Shown: positions 7,992 through 16,811 of the stretch, in pieces
Layout of the letters: every line of letters begins with the position of its first letter
How positions within the stretch are numbered: position 1 is the first letter of the stretch
DNA from: Alistipes sp.
GTDB taxonomy: Bacteria; Bacteroidota; Bacteroidia; Bacteroidales; Rikenellaceae
Assembly: GCA_017399485.1 (NCBI GenBank)
Contig: JAFQCA010000007.1
Span: 1-64,000 of the forward strand
Direction: 5' to 3'
Length of the DNA stretch: 64,000 nucleotides
The notes under the pieces: model-generated
Database searches by the model: none
What the model saw: only the letters and a program-made list of their open reading frames with translations
Told to the model about the DNA's origin: nothing
Program-made: the position numbers and the translations under genes

Positions 7992-8378
7992 CTACAATGC
8001 CAATGAAGATGCGATTTCGGCGAACTCTTCTGGGGATAATTTTAATTTTTCACGGCGAAAATCAACATCATTTTCGCTATTCATTGGAATTAAATGGATG
8101 TGTGCGTGCGCTACTTCGAGTCCCAAGACAACCATTGCAACCTTTTTACAACCTGTTTGCTCCTTAATTTTGTGCGCTACGCGTTTGGCGAATATTGTCA
8201 TACCCGCCAATGTCTCATCGTCGAGGTCGAAATAATAGTCCACCTCTTGCTTGGGTATAACCAATGTGTGGCCCTTAGCCAATGGATTGATGTCTAAGAA
8301 TGCGAAGTATTTGTCATCCTCCGCCACTTTATAGCAAGGTATCTCCCCTGCTACTATTCGAGAAAAAATTGATGCCAT
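7992..8378 (-). CDS. HIT-family nucleotide hydrolase/transferase
   Basis: 128 residues, the usual length of Hint/HinT-type proteins. The histidine triad HAHIHL (H91, H93, H95) supplies the catalytic and phosphate-contact residues. The N-terminal IFSRIVAGEIPCYKVAEDD is the standard HIT opening. One oddity is VVLGLEVAHAHIHL, where many relatives have a glycine-rich NxGxxAGQxVxHxHxH lead-in; here the Q/G pair before the triad is replaced by LEVA, as in the Bacteroidota branch I recall. Probable substrates are adenosine phosphoramidate-like nucleotides. Confidence 0.9.
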   Translation of the reverse strand: MASIFSRIVAGEIPCYKVAEDDKYFAFLDINPLAKGHTLVIPKQEVDYYFDLDDETLAGMTIFAKRVAHKIKEQTGCKKVAMVVLGLEVAHAHIHLIPMNSENDVDFRREKLKLSPEEFAEIASSLAL

Positions 8379-8413
8379 AACTTATAGTGTTTTGTTAATA
8401 GTCTATATTGTGG

Positions 8414-8938
8414 TTAAAACTCCTCAAATTTTGGCTTGAGTATTTCGGAGTATATGACAGCCTTCTGCATCGAAAAGTCGTCTATAATCTGCCCTATTTG
8501 CTCATTGCGGCCTTTTTGCTGAGCACTAACGGCTTTCTGCGGTATGGTGTTAACATCCATAGCGATTGCTTGAGTCCGCTTGGTCTGTGACCTGTATTGA
8601 GGTGTTGAGGTTGCAGACTTGACCGTTTGTTGTTTAGTTGTCATAGTTGGGCGTGCAACCGATGTGCGAAGTGTCGGGCGGTTGGCGCCTTGCTGTGATG
8701 ATGTTGCACTCTCTGCATTGCGCGTAGGTTTATGCGTGGGCATAGGATTGCTTTTGGGGCTATCCTCGCCTAACAACTCGCGTACGCGACGTTCCAACAT
8801 TTCGTGGGGATTGACCGTCTCTTCGCCTTTGCGTCCCTCGTCTGCTTCATCGCTACCCTGCTGTCGTTTGCCTTGATTCTTCTGGGCAAACGAGAATATG
8901 GCACCTATGATGACTAAAAATATCCAAATATTATCCAT
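8414..8938 (-). CDS. Hypothetical single-pass membrane protein with disordered linker
   Basis: 174 residues. One N-terminal transmembrane segment (about 4-18, IWIFLVIIGAIFSFA) is followed by a charged stretch, then a long Ser/Thr/Gln-rich, probably disordered region. The C-terminus is a compact motif (IIDDFSMQKAVIYSEILKPKF), which I recall at the end of similar small Bacteroidales proteins. The ATG overlaps the stop of the DUF4838 gene by one base (TAATG), so translation is coupled. No function can be assigned. Confidence 0.65.
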   Translation of the reverse strand: MDNIWIFLVIIGAIFSFAQKNQGKRQQGSDEADEGRKGEETVNPHEMLERRVRELLGEDSPKSNPMPTHKPTRNAESATSSQQGANRPTLRTSVARPTMTTKQQTVKSATSTPQYRSQTKRTQAIAMDVNTIPQKAVSAQQKGRNEQIGQIIDDFSMQKAVIYSEILKPKFEEF

Positions 8939-10716
8939 TATTGTCCACTATGTTTTTCGTTATATGCTTTAATAGAATCCTCGATACTTTGCCATTCGTT
9001 TAAGTAGATTTTATGCTTGCGAACAAACTCGAATACCCTATCGCGTGTACCGTCGGCTATTGCCTCTTTGGGTGTACGCATCATTCGAAGGTAATCAATT
9101 TGCAGACCAACCATATCAACACGCAGACGCATATCGTCATCGCACTCGGCAACAGCCTCTTTGGCTTGAGTGAGAAGATTATTGGCTTCTGTGACGAACT
9201 CATTGGTGTATAGTGGGTTGTTCTCGTCGATATAGATGCCCATAACCGTATCATCCTTAATCAATGAGTGGCAGAGGTCGAAATATTGCTGGATAAATGT
9301 TGCAGCGGGGCCATAATAGTCGTTGATAAATTGTGCTACAAGGGCCTTCGTGTCAAGATTCGGGTTCCAGAGTAATTTGGATAACACCCAAGATTTCATC
9401 TCGGAGAATTCGCCTCCTAAAGACTCATATTGCGCCTCCTCCTGAATACCTATAGCGTTGTATTTCTTGAATGTCTTGATATTTTCAGCCAATACTCCGA
9501 AGTTGGGGAATGGTGCCACATATTGGCGATAATTAACTACATAATCCCAAATAAAAAGGTGTGGGGCTATCTTCGACCAATCCTCAATGTCGGATATGAA
9601 TGGGCGGTTATGCTCACACTCCTCAAGAGGATGCGCAAAGCAACACTCGATACTGCATAGGCGAATGACAACGTTGTCGCGTGGAGTGATGCCTGTGGGG
9701 GCCTTGCGTGTGTATTGATAGGCAAATGTGCCTATGTATTTGTCTGGATATAATGGTTTTATGGCGTCAGCCACCTGATTTACAAACCACACCATCAGTC
9801 CTGAATGACCTCCGTATTGCTCCTCTATGGCGCGGCACTTTTCGCACTCGCAAGGGAACTGATTGTCGCTCTGTGACATACTATATACCCAATAGAGAGG
9901 ATTGGCGGCTATTGCCTGTTTCATCTTCTCGATGCAAATCTGCAAAACTTCGGGGTTTGACAAGCAAAGTTGTGTGTAAGGTGTACGTTTGCCGTCGCGC
10001 AACGAGAAATACTCGGGGTGTTTCTGGAAATATTCACCCGAAGGTATGAATTGCTCAAATGTGTGGGCATTCCAATATGCTACCAGTCCGCCGTATTCGT
10101 TGTCCTGTGCAGCCCAAACCGAGTTACATTTGTTGTGAGCCAACCAATCTTTGTGAGGTTCGACGTTGTAGTATTGGTCGAAACGATATTGTATAAAGGG
10201 CGTTTCGCTACAATATAAGTCCTTGAATTGCCACTTTTTGAGGGGCTTAAGGTGGGTGTAGTCTTTGGTGTACCATCTTATGCCTAATTCGTTCTCAAGG
10301 AACGAATATACGCCATACATTGTACCGCGCTGGCTGCCTCCGTAAATCCAGATATTGTCACCCACGTTGCGATATGTGAAACCTTCGTCGTTTTTGTCGG
10401 GGCGTTCAACGCCGCACTCTTCACCGTAATGTTTGTTATATCCAATGAATATATGTTTTTGCCCCTCTTCGAGTTGGTCGCGGTTGATTATGGGTAACAC
10501 TACCCCGCCAATCTGCTCCAGATATTGCTGTAACTCCTTCGCCGCAGTCTGCTCCGAAATGGATGCGTTTTTGCATAATACTATCGAATAATCACTCTTG
10601 CCGTTATTAAACAACGTGGGTTTCTGCATAGCCACCGCAAAGGCGATGATTACTGCAAGCAGCATAATCAGCGGAAATCGCTTCATTAAACGATTTTTCA
10701 ATACAGCATTTTTCAT
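8938..10716 (-). CDS. DUF4838 domain protein (glycosidase-like)
   Basis: 592 residues with an N-terminal hydrophobic signal or anchor (about 12-30). Residues about 40-160 form a GH20/GH67-type N-terminal alpha/beta domain (AAKELQQYLEQIGG, RGTMYGVYSFLENELGIRWY). The middle (about 190-460) is the DUF4838 barrel, with YWVYSMSQSDNQFPCECEKC, HLFIWDYVVNYRQY and IGIQEEAQYES. In this family a C..C pair near QSDN and acidic residues after IQEE are conserved. The reaction is not known. The start could also be M11 (10686), giving MKRFPLIMLL as the signal. It heads a unit with the 174-residue membrane protein. Confidence 0.8.
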   Translation of the reverse strand: MKNAVLKNRLMKRFPLIMLLAVIIAFAVAMQKPTLFNNGKSDYSIVLCKNASISEQTAAKELQQYLEQIGGVVLPIINRDQLEEGQKHIFIGYNKHYGEECGVERPDKNDEGFTYRNVGDNIWIYGGSQRGTMYGVYSFLENELGIRWYTKDYTHLKPLKKWQFKDLYCSETPFIQYRFDQYYNVEPHKDWLAHNKCNSVWAAQDNEYGGLVAYWNAHTFEQFIPSGEYFQKHPEYFSLRDGKRTPYTQLCLSNPEVLQICIEKMKQAIAANPLYWVYSMSQSDNQFPCECEKCRAIEEQYGGHSGLMVWFVNQVADAIKPLYPDKYIGTFAYQYTRKAPTGITPRDNVVIRLCSIECCFAHPLEECEHNRPFISDIEDWSKIAPHLFIWDYVVNYRQYVAPFPNFGVLAENIKTFKKYNAIGIQEEAQYESLGGEFSEMKSWVLSKLLWNPNLDTKALVAQFINDYYGPAATFIQQYFDLCHSLIKDDTVMGIYIDENNPLYTNEFVTEANNLLTQAKEAVAECDDDMRLRVDMVGLQIDYLRMMRTPKEAIADGTRDRVFEFVRKHKIYLNEWQSIEDSIKAYNEKHSGQ

Positions 10717-10759
10717 ATTCGGAGTGTATGAAGGTTAGTAAAGTTTAAGTCTGTTTAGT

Positions 10760-12970
10760 TTAATTTAATTGTCGCTTGACGGTATCCATACCCTTTATGC
10801 GGCGCATACGGTCCAATACCGCGTTAAGGCTCTCGGCATCACGTACATATAGGCTCATTGTGCCTTCAAATATGCCGTCGTGAGTGTGTATGTTTATCTC
10901 ACGCATATTGATGCTGAAGTCGTTGGTCACTACGTTTGCCAAATCGACAAGCAGTCCCATACGGTCAATACCCTTGATTTGGATAGTCGCAAGCGATGAC
11001 TGAGTCTTGAGTTGCGACCACTTAATCTCCTCTTTAACAATACATTCGCCGTGTTGCGAAGCCAAACGGTTGAGTTCGTCGCAGGTGGCTTTGTGTACGA
11101 TGATTTGATGAGTTATGGGGTCTTTGAATCCGACAACACTATCGCCCGGCAACGGATGGCAACACTCTGCAACAACAAGGTTGTGAGAGTCTTGGTTATC
11201 CTTGAGATGTCGTTTGTCATTGGTTATATCGTCATCTATATCCTCGTCTTGGTTTTTGATGAATAGAGTCCAGAACTTTAGAATCTTGAAGTTTGAATTG
11301 GTGCGGATAACCTTTTCGAGATTGTCCAAAGAGACAATGCCGGCTCCAATCTTTGTATATAGTTCATCTTTGTTTGAACTATCGTAAGCCTCTATTAATT
11401 TGCGTATTACGCGATTGTTTGGTGTTATACCTAGTGCTGACAGCCTCTCGTCAAGCATCTGCATACCTCGTTGTAGGTTATGCTCCTGCTCGCGTTTGAG
11501 GAAGTTTTTAATGGCCTGCTTGGCTTTGGTTGTAAAGGCGTGTTCCAGCCACTCGGCCTTTGGACGGGCTGATTCGGCTGTGATAATCTCTACCTGGTCA
11601 CCACTATTCAAAGGAGTGGTGATGGGCATAATCTTATGGTTGATTTTGGCGCCTATGGCCGAATTGCCAATCTTGGTGTGTACGTCGTAAGCGAAATCGA
11701 GTGCTGTTGCTCCGTAAGGCAGGCGGCGTGACTCGCCTTTGGGGGTAAAGACTGGTATCTCGGATGTATATAACGATAGTTTGAAATTATCCAAAAAGTC
11801 CACAGCATTCTGTGTCGGGCTATCCAATGCCGTACGAATCATCTTCAGCCACTTGTCGAACTCATCCTCATCGTGCGATATTGTGGCGTGCTTGTACTTC
11901 CAGTGGGCGGCAAATCCTCGCTCGGCAATCTCATCCATTCTCTGGGTGCGAATCTGCACCTCTACCCATACTCCATCGGGACCCATTACAGTCGAGTGCA
12001 GAGCCTCGTAGCCGTTGGCTTTGGGCATACTAATCCAATCGCGCAGACGGTCAGGCTTTGGAGTATAGATATCTGTTATCGAAGAGTATATTTGCCAGCA
12101 TTGAGTCTTTTCCGATGGAAAATCCAATGGTTGGAACACGATGCGGATGGCAAATAGGTCGTAAATCTCCGAGAAGGGAATCTGCTTTTGAATCATCTTG
12201 GTCCAAATCGAATATGCACTCTTTACCCTACCCGTAATCTCATATTTGATACCGTTTTTGTCTAATGCTTCGATGATTGGAGCATTGAATTTGCGGATAT
12301 ACTCCTCGCGGACAGCCGATGATTCCGATATTTGACGTGTAATCTCTTCGTACTCCTTCGGGAAACGATACTTCATACAGAGATTCTCAAGTTCGCTCTT
12401 GATGGCATAAAGGCCTAAACGATATGCCAGCGGTGCAAACAGATAGATTGTCTCGCCCGTAATCTTAATCTGTTTATTCTGAGGCATAGAGCCAAGCGTA
12501 CGCATATTATGCAGACGGTCTGCAATCTTAATCAATATTACGCGTACGTCGTCCGACAGCGTGAGGAGAACCTTACGAAAGTATTCAGCCTGACGCGAAG
12601 TGTCGGCGTTGAATACACCCGACATCTTTGTCAGACCATCGACCATTGTGGCAATTTTGTGACCGAAGATATGTTCCATATCCTCTGTCGTATAGTCGGT
12701 ATCCTCCACCACGTCGTGCAGCAATGAGGCTACGACTGATTTTACGCCCAGACCAATCTCGTCAACGACAATCTGGGCTACTGCAATAGGATGCAGGAAG
12801 TAAGGCTCGCCGGAGCGGCGCCTTACCCCCTGATGGGCCTCTTTAGCGAGGAAAAAGGCTCGTTTTATAAAATTCCAATCCTCCTCTTTCTTGCAAATCT
12901 TTGTACACGATTTGGCAAGTTTGTCCCACGCTTGTTGAATGAGTATTTCATCCTCTGCAGTATAGTTCAT
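10760..12970 (-). CDS. Bifunctional (p)ppGpp synthetase/hydrolase, RelA/SpoT family
   Basis: 736-residue long-RSH protein. The HD hydrolase domain is intact: H60 in YFLHPI and HD at 85-86 in LLHDVVEDT, with RLHNMRTL further on. The synthetase domain (about 230-350) includes GRVKSAYSIWTKM and the YEALHSTV substrate motif. TGS (about 405-465) opens with PVFTPKGESRRLPYGATALDFAY. The C-terminal ACT domain (about 660-736) holds IKGIDRMGLLVDLANV. Both activities are probably present, as expected for the usual Bacteroidota Rel/SpoT. It is 5 bases from recA on the same strand. Confidence 0.95.
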   Translation of the reverse strand: MNYTAEDEILIQQAWDKLAKSCTKICKKEEDWNFIKRAFFLAKEAHQGVRRRSGEPYFLHPIAVAQIVVDEIGLGVKSVVASLLHDVVEDTDYTTEDMEHIFGHKIATMVDGLTKMSGVFNADTSRQAEYFRKVLLTLSDDVRVILIKIADRLHNMRTLGSMPQNKQIKITGETIYLFAPLAYRLGLYAIKSELENLCMKYRFPKEYEEITRQISESSAVREEYIRKFNAPIIEALDKNGIKYEITGRVKSAYSIWTKMIQKQIPFSEIYDLFAIRIVFQPLDFPSEKTQCWQIYSSITDIYTPKPDRLRDWISMPKANGYEALHSTVMGPDGVWVEVQIRTQRMDEIAERGFAAHWKYKHATISHDEDEFDKWLKMIRTALDSPTQNAVDFLDNFKLSLYTSEIPVFTPKGESRRLPYGATALDFAYDVHTKIGNSAIGAKINHKIMPITTPLNSGDQVEIITAESARPKAEWLEHAFTTKAKQAIKNFLKREQEHNLQRGMQMLDERLSALGITPNNRVIRKLIEAYDSSNKDELYTKIGAGIVSLDNLEKVIRTNSNFKILKFWTLFIKNQDEDIDDDITNDKRHLKDNQDSHNLVVAECCHPLPGDSVVGFKDPITHQIIVHKATCDELNRLASQHGECIVKEEIKWSQLKTQSSLATIQIKGIDRMGLLVDLANVVTNDFSINMREINIHTHDGIFEGTMSLYVRDAESLNAVLDRMRRIKGMDTVKRQLN

Positions 12971-12975
12971 AGGCG

Positions 12976-13989
12976 TTATTTTTGCGTTTTCATCGCTTCG
13001 CGCAACTTCTCTTCAATCTCTTGGCGAAGTTCGTCATTGTTCTTAAGCAAATCCTTTACCGCATCACGACCTTGTCCGATTTTTTGCTCTCCATAAGAGA
13101 ACCAAGAGCCCGCCTTGCGTATAATACCATAATCGACTCCCAAGTCTACGATTTCACCGATTTTTGAGATTCCCTCACCAAACATAATGTCGAACTCGGC
13201 GCGCTTGAATGGAGGCGCTACTTTGTTCTTTACAACTTTTACTTTGGTGCGGGTACCTAACTGCTCCTCGCCGTCCTTGATAACCGATGCACGACGAATG
13301 TCGATACGTACGCTGGCGTAGAACTTCAATGCGTTACCACCTGTTGTGGTCTCGGGGTTGCCGTAAACTACACCAATCTTGTCGCGCAACTGATTGATAA
13401 AGATACAAACAGTCTTAGTCTTTGAGATACTTGCTGTAAGTTTGCGCAAAGCCTGCGACATCAGGCGTGCCTGAAGTCCCATTTTCGAGTCGCCCATCTC
13501 GCCCTCTATCTCCGCTTTGGGAGTAAGAGCCGCTACAGAGTCGATTACAATGATATCGATGGCGCTTGAGCGGATGAGTGAGTCGGCAATTTCCAGTGCC
13601 TGCTCACCGTTGTCGGGCTGCGAAATCAAAAGATTATCAACATCAACGCCCAATTTTTGAGCATAGAATGAATCAAAGGCGTGCTCGGCATCGATAAAGG
13701 CTGCTATACCTCCTGCCTTTTGAGCCTCGGCGATGGCGTGGATAGCCAATGTTGTTTTACCTGATGATTCGGGGCCAAAAATCTCGATTACACGACCTTT
13801 GGGGTAGCCGCCTACTCCCAATGCCATATCCAATGTAACTGAACCCGATGGAATGACGGGAATATCGGTCACGGCATCGCTGCTCATACGCATAATAGAG
13901 CCTTTGCCAAAATCCTTCTCGATTTTATCCATAACCGCGTTCAAAACCTTCAGTTTCTCGGCGTTTACCTGTACTTTTTCTGTTGCCAT
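12976..13989 (-). CDS. recA: Recombinase RecA
   Basis: 337 residues, standard RecA length. Walker A is GPESSGKTT (72-80). The signature [20 protein letters not shown] covers loop L1/L2. The N-terminal self-assembly motif is KALDxAM-like ([22 protein letters not shown]). It drives homologous recombination and SOS activation. It sits between the peroxiredoxin gene (upstream, 13 bases) and relA/spoT (downstream, 5 bases), probably one transcript. The acidic C-terminal tail is short and mixed in charge ([12 protein letters not shown]). No LexA-type box was recognised upstream. Confidence 0.97.
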   Translation of the reverse strand: MATEKVQVNAEKLKVLNAVMDKIEKDFGKGSIMRMSSDAVTDIPVIPSGSVTLDMALGVGGYPKGRVIEIFGPESSGKTTLAIHAIAEAQKAGGIAAFIDAEHAFDSFYAQKLGVDVDNLLISQPDNGEQALEIADSLIRSSAIDIIVIDSVAALTPKAEIEGEMGDSKMGLQARLMSQALRKLTASISKTKTVCIFINQLRDKIGVVYGNPETTTGGNALKFYASVRIDIRRASVIKDGEEQLGTRTKVKVVKNKVAPPFKRAEFDIMFGEGISKIGEIVDLGVDYGIIRKAGSWFSYGEQKIGQGRDAVKDLLKNNDELRQEIEEKLREAMKTQK

Positions 13990-14002
13990 AGTCTTTATTT
14001 TT

Positions 14003-14470
14003 TTACTTTTTATCCAATTCGTTTACAATCTGCTGATAGTGTTCAGCGGTCTTTACTTTGTTGAAAATGTGGGTTATACGGCCCTCTTCGTTAAGTAGGA
14101 ATGTGGTGCGTACAACTCCCATATATTTCCGCCCGTACATCGACTTTTCGGCCCATACGCCAAAGGCTTCACATATAGAGTGGTCGGTGTCGGCCAGCAA
14201 TGTGAAATTGAGGTCGTGCTTGGCGCAGAAGTTCTGGTGCGAACGTTCGCTGTCGGGGCTTACGCCAATGATGCGATAGCCTCTTTCGGCAAGTTCGGCC
14301 TTACCGTCGCGCAGACTCTTGGCTTCGAGCGTGCATCCCGAAGTGTTATCTTTCGGATAAAAGTAGAGCACAATGCGAGAGCCTTTCAAATCAGAGAGTG
14401 ATAATGAGTTACCCTCTTGTGTAAGACCTGTAAAATCGGGGGCCATATCCCCTACTTTCAATTCTGCCAT
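14003..14470 (-). CDS. bcp: Thioredoxin-dependent peroxiredoxin, PrxQ/BCP type
   Basis: 155 residues from the chosen start. I used the internal ATG (14468-14470), because AAGGA lies 5 bases upstream and [13 protein letters not shown] is the standard family opening; a longer frame reaches 14503. The peroxidatic cysteine is C46 in NTSGCTLEA. The residue five positions on, where E. coli BCP has its resolving cysteine, is lysine. Instead C82 (QNFCAKH) lies 36 positions away, the spacing known for alpha-3-type PrxQ such as that of Xylella fastidiosa (C47/C83). It reduces peroxides using thioredoxin. First gene of the bcp-recA-rel run. Confidence 0.92.
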   Translation of the reverse strand: MAELKVGDMAPDFTGLTQEGNSLSLSDLKGSRIVLYFYPKDNTSGCTLEAKSLRDGKAELAERGYRIIGVSPDSERSHQNFCAKHDLNFTLLADTDHSICEAFGVWAEKSMYGRKYMGVVRTTFLLNEEGRITHIFNKVKTAEHYQQIVNELDKK

Positions 14471-14633
14471 ATTCCTTAATCGATAATAAAGGGTTATAAT
14501 CATCCAAAGTTATGAATTTTTCTGCAAAGAATCGTGCCGTAGAGTCTATTTTTTCTTTTTAGAGCCTATTTTTTTTGTTATTTTCTCTGTCGGCTACCTC
14601 TTTTGTAGAAATATGATAGAGTCGATGAAACGA

Positions 14634-14846
14634 CTAATCCCACATCATAACGGTTTGCACCTGCTCGTTGAATTCCTCTTGCGTGGGGTTAAGTCGTCGA
14701 TAGCAGGCCGGGCAGCGTATCGGAGACTCGGTCTCTACATAACTCTCGCAACCTACGCAACGGGGTAACATTCCCATTGACTCGTCTTGGCTGTAGTTGA
14801 ATTCAGTACCGCAGTGGCGGCATTTGATTTGATAAGCGATTCCCAT
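14634..14846 (-). CDS. Small zinc-ribbon protein
   Basis: 70 residues with three CxxC pairs: KCRHCG (near 9-12), RCVGCE (near 30-33) and RCPACY (near 44-47). The C-terminal part (RLNPTQEEFNEQVQTVMMWD) is acidic. It probably binds one or two zinc ions. The family is not recognised beyond the zinc-ribbon pattern. It is the third gene in a row with the two 25-residue membrane microproteins, 40 bases downstream of the second. The shared strand and spacing suggest one transcript from the promoter at 15095. Confidence 0.7.
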   Translation of the reverse strand: MGIAYQIKCRHCGTEFNYSQDESMGMLPRCVGCESYVETESPIRCPACYRRLNPTQEEFNEQVQTVMMWD

Positions 14847-14886
14847 AGTTGTAAAGTTTTAATTAATTGGTTTATTTACTTCGTAA

Positions 14887-14964
14887 TTATCTATCTCGTT
14901 GTCCTGTAATAAGACAGAGTACCTCTGCCGTTATCCCTATGAATGCTAAAATTGCGAATAACAT
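14887..14964 (-). CDS. 25-residue membrane microprotein B
   Basis: A complete 26-codon frame, ATG to TAA. The peptide begins MLFAILAFIGITAEVL and ends with the polar tail TGQRDR. Residues 2-19 would form a single transmembrane helix. AGAGGA lies 4 bases before the ATG, one of the better ribosome sites in the window. It matches microprotein A at 11 of 25 positions (MLFA, then L, F, G, TA, I, G in register), with most other positions conservative. That level of parallel conservation in two adjacent frames argues for real, duplicated genes. Function unknown. Confidence 0.6.
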   Translation of the reverse strand: MLFAILAFIGITAEVLCLITGQRDR

Positions 14965-14985
14965 AATCCTCTTGTTTTTAGTTGG

Positions 14986-15063
14986 TTAAACCTCTTGTTC
15001 GCCAGAAATAATGTTGTAAATTCCTGCTGTCAATCCTACAAATACTAAAGTCGCAAATAACAT
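14986..15063 (-). CDS. 25-residue membrane microprotein A
   Basis: A 26-codon frame, ATG to TAA, beginning MLFATLVFVGLTAGIYNI and ending SGEQEV. Residues 2-19 form a predicted single transmembrane helix with a short acidic tail. It is the same length as microprotein B, aligned without gaps, 21 bases upstream of it. A -7 box (TAGTTTTG, 15095-15102) lies 31 bases before its start. It is too short for most gene callers. Function unknown; single-helix microproteins of this size often modulate larger membrane complexes (general knowledge). Confidence 0.6.
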   Translation of the reverse strand: MLFATLVFVGLTAGIYNIISGEQEV

Positions 15064-15094
15064 AATCTTATCGGTTTTTTAATGTTTCACAGTG

Positions 15095-15130
15095 CAAAAC
15101 TACGTGTGCTTTGTGACAACTTGTGACACA
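15095..15130 (-). promoter_or_regulatory. Promoter with tandem TTGTGACA repeat upstream of microproteins
   Basis: On the minus strand TAGTTTTG (15095-15102) fits TAnnTTTG. Two direct repeats, TTGTGACAAC and TTGTGACACA as written on the plus strand (15111-15120 and 15121-15130), cover the -33 region and may bind a regulator. Confidence 0.45.
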
Positions 15131-15218
15131 TAAAATAAAAATTGCAAAAAAGTGATAAAAAATGTGAAAATCTATGAGAAATAGGAGTCGGACGCCGTGA
15201 AATTTAGGTATAAAATAG

Positions 15219-15226
15219 TATCTTTG
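15219..15226 (+). promoter_or_regulatory. -7 box upstream of GH29 gene
   Basis: TATCTTTG, 47 bases before the fucosidase start. No clean -33 box. Confidence 0.5.
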
Positions 15227-15273
15227 TTCTGTTGATGAGGTTTAATATATATAACTATAAATAACTTATTAAT

Positions 15274-16728
15274 ATGAAGAGAATCCAAAATTTCTTGCAG
15301 CGCATACTTGGAGGGATGTCGCTTGCATTGGTTTTAATGCTGACATCGTGTCAGGCCGAGCCTCCTAAACCAATGAGTGTAGTTCCTGCAGAGCGTCAAT
15401 TGGCGTGGCACGCAATGGAGCAGTATGCATTTGTACATTTTACTATAAATACCTTTACCGATAAGGAGTGGGGATATGGTGATGAGTCACCCGAACTATT
15501 CAACCCGACAGATTTTGATGCCGATGCATTGGTGAAGGTTGTCAAGGATGCCAATCTTAAAGGCTTGATTCTAACGGCAAAACATCACGATGGTTTCTGT
15601 TTGTGGCCGAGTGCATATACCGAGCACTCTATCAAGAATTCGCCATATAAAGATGGTAAGGGAGATATCGTTGGCGAAGTGGCTGAGGCGTGCCGTAAGG
15701 CGGGCGTGAAGTTTGGTATCTACCTGTCGCCTTGGGATAGAAATCACGCAGGTTATGGAAGTGACGAGTACTTGGTGTATTATCGTAATCAGTTGCGCGA
15801 GTTGCTGACTAACTATGGGCCTGTATTCGAAATGTGGTTCGATGGCGCCAATGGTGGTGATGGATATTATGGCGGTGCTAATGAGGTGCGCCGAGTGGAA
15901 TCAGGATACCTCTATTATGATTGGCCGAAGGTTGTGGAGATTATTCGTGAATTATCGCCTGAAACAGTTGTTTGGAGCAGTTCGTTGCCCGATGCAAGAT
16001 GGTGTAGTAATGAGCGTGGTGTTATAGCCGAGACTTGCTGGGCTATGGCATCCCCCGAAGACTTGTACCCTCAAGGCCGTGATAATATCGAGGTGTTGGC
16101 GCACGGACAGGAGAATGGTAATCGTTGGGCGCCTGCTGAGGCCGATGTGTCGATTCGTCCAGGATGGTTCTATCACGAGGAGCAGCAACCCAAGACTCCC
16201 GAAAAACTCTTCGATATCTATCTCACATCGGTTGGTCGTGGCGGTACGTTGTTGTTGAATCTTGCTCCCGATAAGCGAGGCCGTGTTCCAGAACAGGATA
16301 TAGAGTCTTTGATGGCTTGGCGAAAGATGGTGGATGATACGTTTGCGACTGATTTGGCTGCGAAGGCCAAAGTGAAGGCTTCATCGACTCGTGGCTGTGG
16401 CTATGGCGCAAAGTGTATCGTTGGTGAGGATGATGCATATTGGGCTACGGAGGATGGTGTAACAACGGGTGATATTACGCTTGAGTGGGATGAGCCTCAA
16501 GATGTTGAGTATGTTACTATTCAGGAGCATATTGCATTGGGACAGCGTGTTCGTAGTTTTGAAATCGACGTTATGCGCGATGGTGAGTGGCAGAATGCTG
16601 TTGTGAAGGCAACGACTGTCGGATATAAGCGCATATTGCCCATCGAGGGTGCTGGCGTATCTGCGGTTAGAGTACGATTCACGGATTCTCGCGGAGAGTT
16701 GGCTATTGCGCGTGTGGCGGTATATTAA
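15274..16728 (+). CDS. Alpha-L-fucosidase, glycoside hydrolase family 29
   Basis: 484-residue lipoprotein (lipobox Cys26 in LMLTSC). The GH29 barrel shows WHAMEQYAFVHFTINTFT near residue 45, LTAKHHDGFCLW (100-111) and the nucleophile D190 in FEMWFDGANG. The acid/base residue varies in this family and is not assigned. Residues from about 360 form a C-terminal beta-sandwich of the F5/8 (CBM32-like) kind. The order and length suit GH29 subfamily B, which cuts alpha-1,3/4-fucosyl linkages in branched glycans; this subfamily call is tentative. Host mucin or milk-type glycans are likely substrates. Single gene, with a terminator shared with the convergent WYL gene. Confidence 0.9.
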   Translation: MKRIQNFLQRILGGMSLALVLMLTSCQAEPPKPMSVVPAERQLAWHAMEQYAFVHFTINTFTDKEWGYGDESPELFNPTDFDADALVKVVKDANLKGLILTAKHHDGFCLWPSAYTEHSIKNSPYKDGKGDIVGEVAEACRKAGVKFGIYLSPWDRNHAGYGSDEYLVYYRNQLRELLTNYGPVFEMWFDGANGGDGYYGGANEVRRVESGYLYYDWPKVVEIIRELSPETVVWSSSLPDARWCSNERGVIAETCWAMASPEDLYPQGRDNIEVLAHGQENGNRWAPAEADVSIRPGWFYHEEQQPKTPEKLFDIYLTSVGRGGTLLLNLAPDKRGRVPEQDIESLMAWRKMVDDTFATDLAAKAKVKASSTRGCGYGAKCIVGEDDAYWATEDGVTTGDITLEWDEPQDVEYVTIQEHIALGQRVRSFEIDVMRDGEWQNAVVKATTVGYKRILPIEGAGVSAVRVRFTDSRGELAIARVAVY

Positions 16729-16759
16729 TACGAGAATTATTTATACGCTTTTATAGAAA

Positions 16760-16796
16760 AGTGGCTACTCGGCTTGTTTGTCGGGTAGCCACTTGT
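16760..16796. terminator. Bidirectional terminator between GH29 and WYL genes
   Basis: AGTGGCTAC (16760-16768) pairs perfectly with GTAGCCACT (16784-16792), with T-rich flanks on both strands, between two convergent genes. Confidence 0.75.
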
Positions 16797-16811
16797 TTTA
16801 TTTATGTCTGT

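Noticed and set aside
14003..14503. One-cysteine peroxiredoxin
   Set aside because: The E. coli-type resolving cysteine is missing, but C82 lies at the +36 spacing of alpha-3-type PrxQ, so it is probably a normal two-cysteine enzyme.
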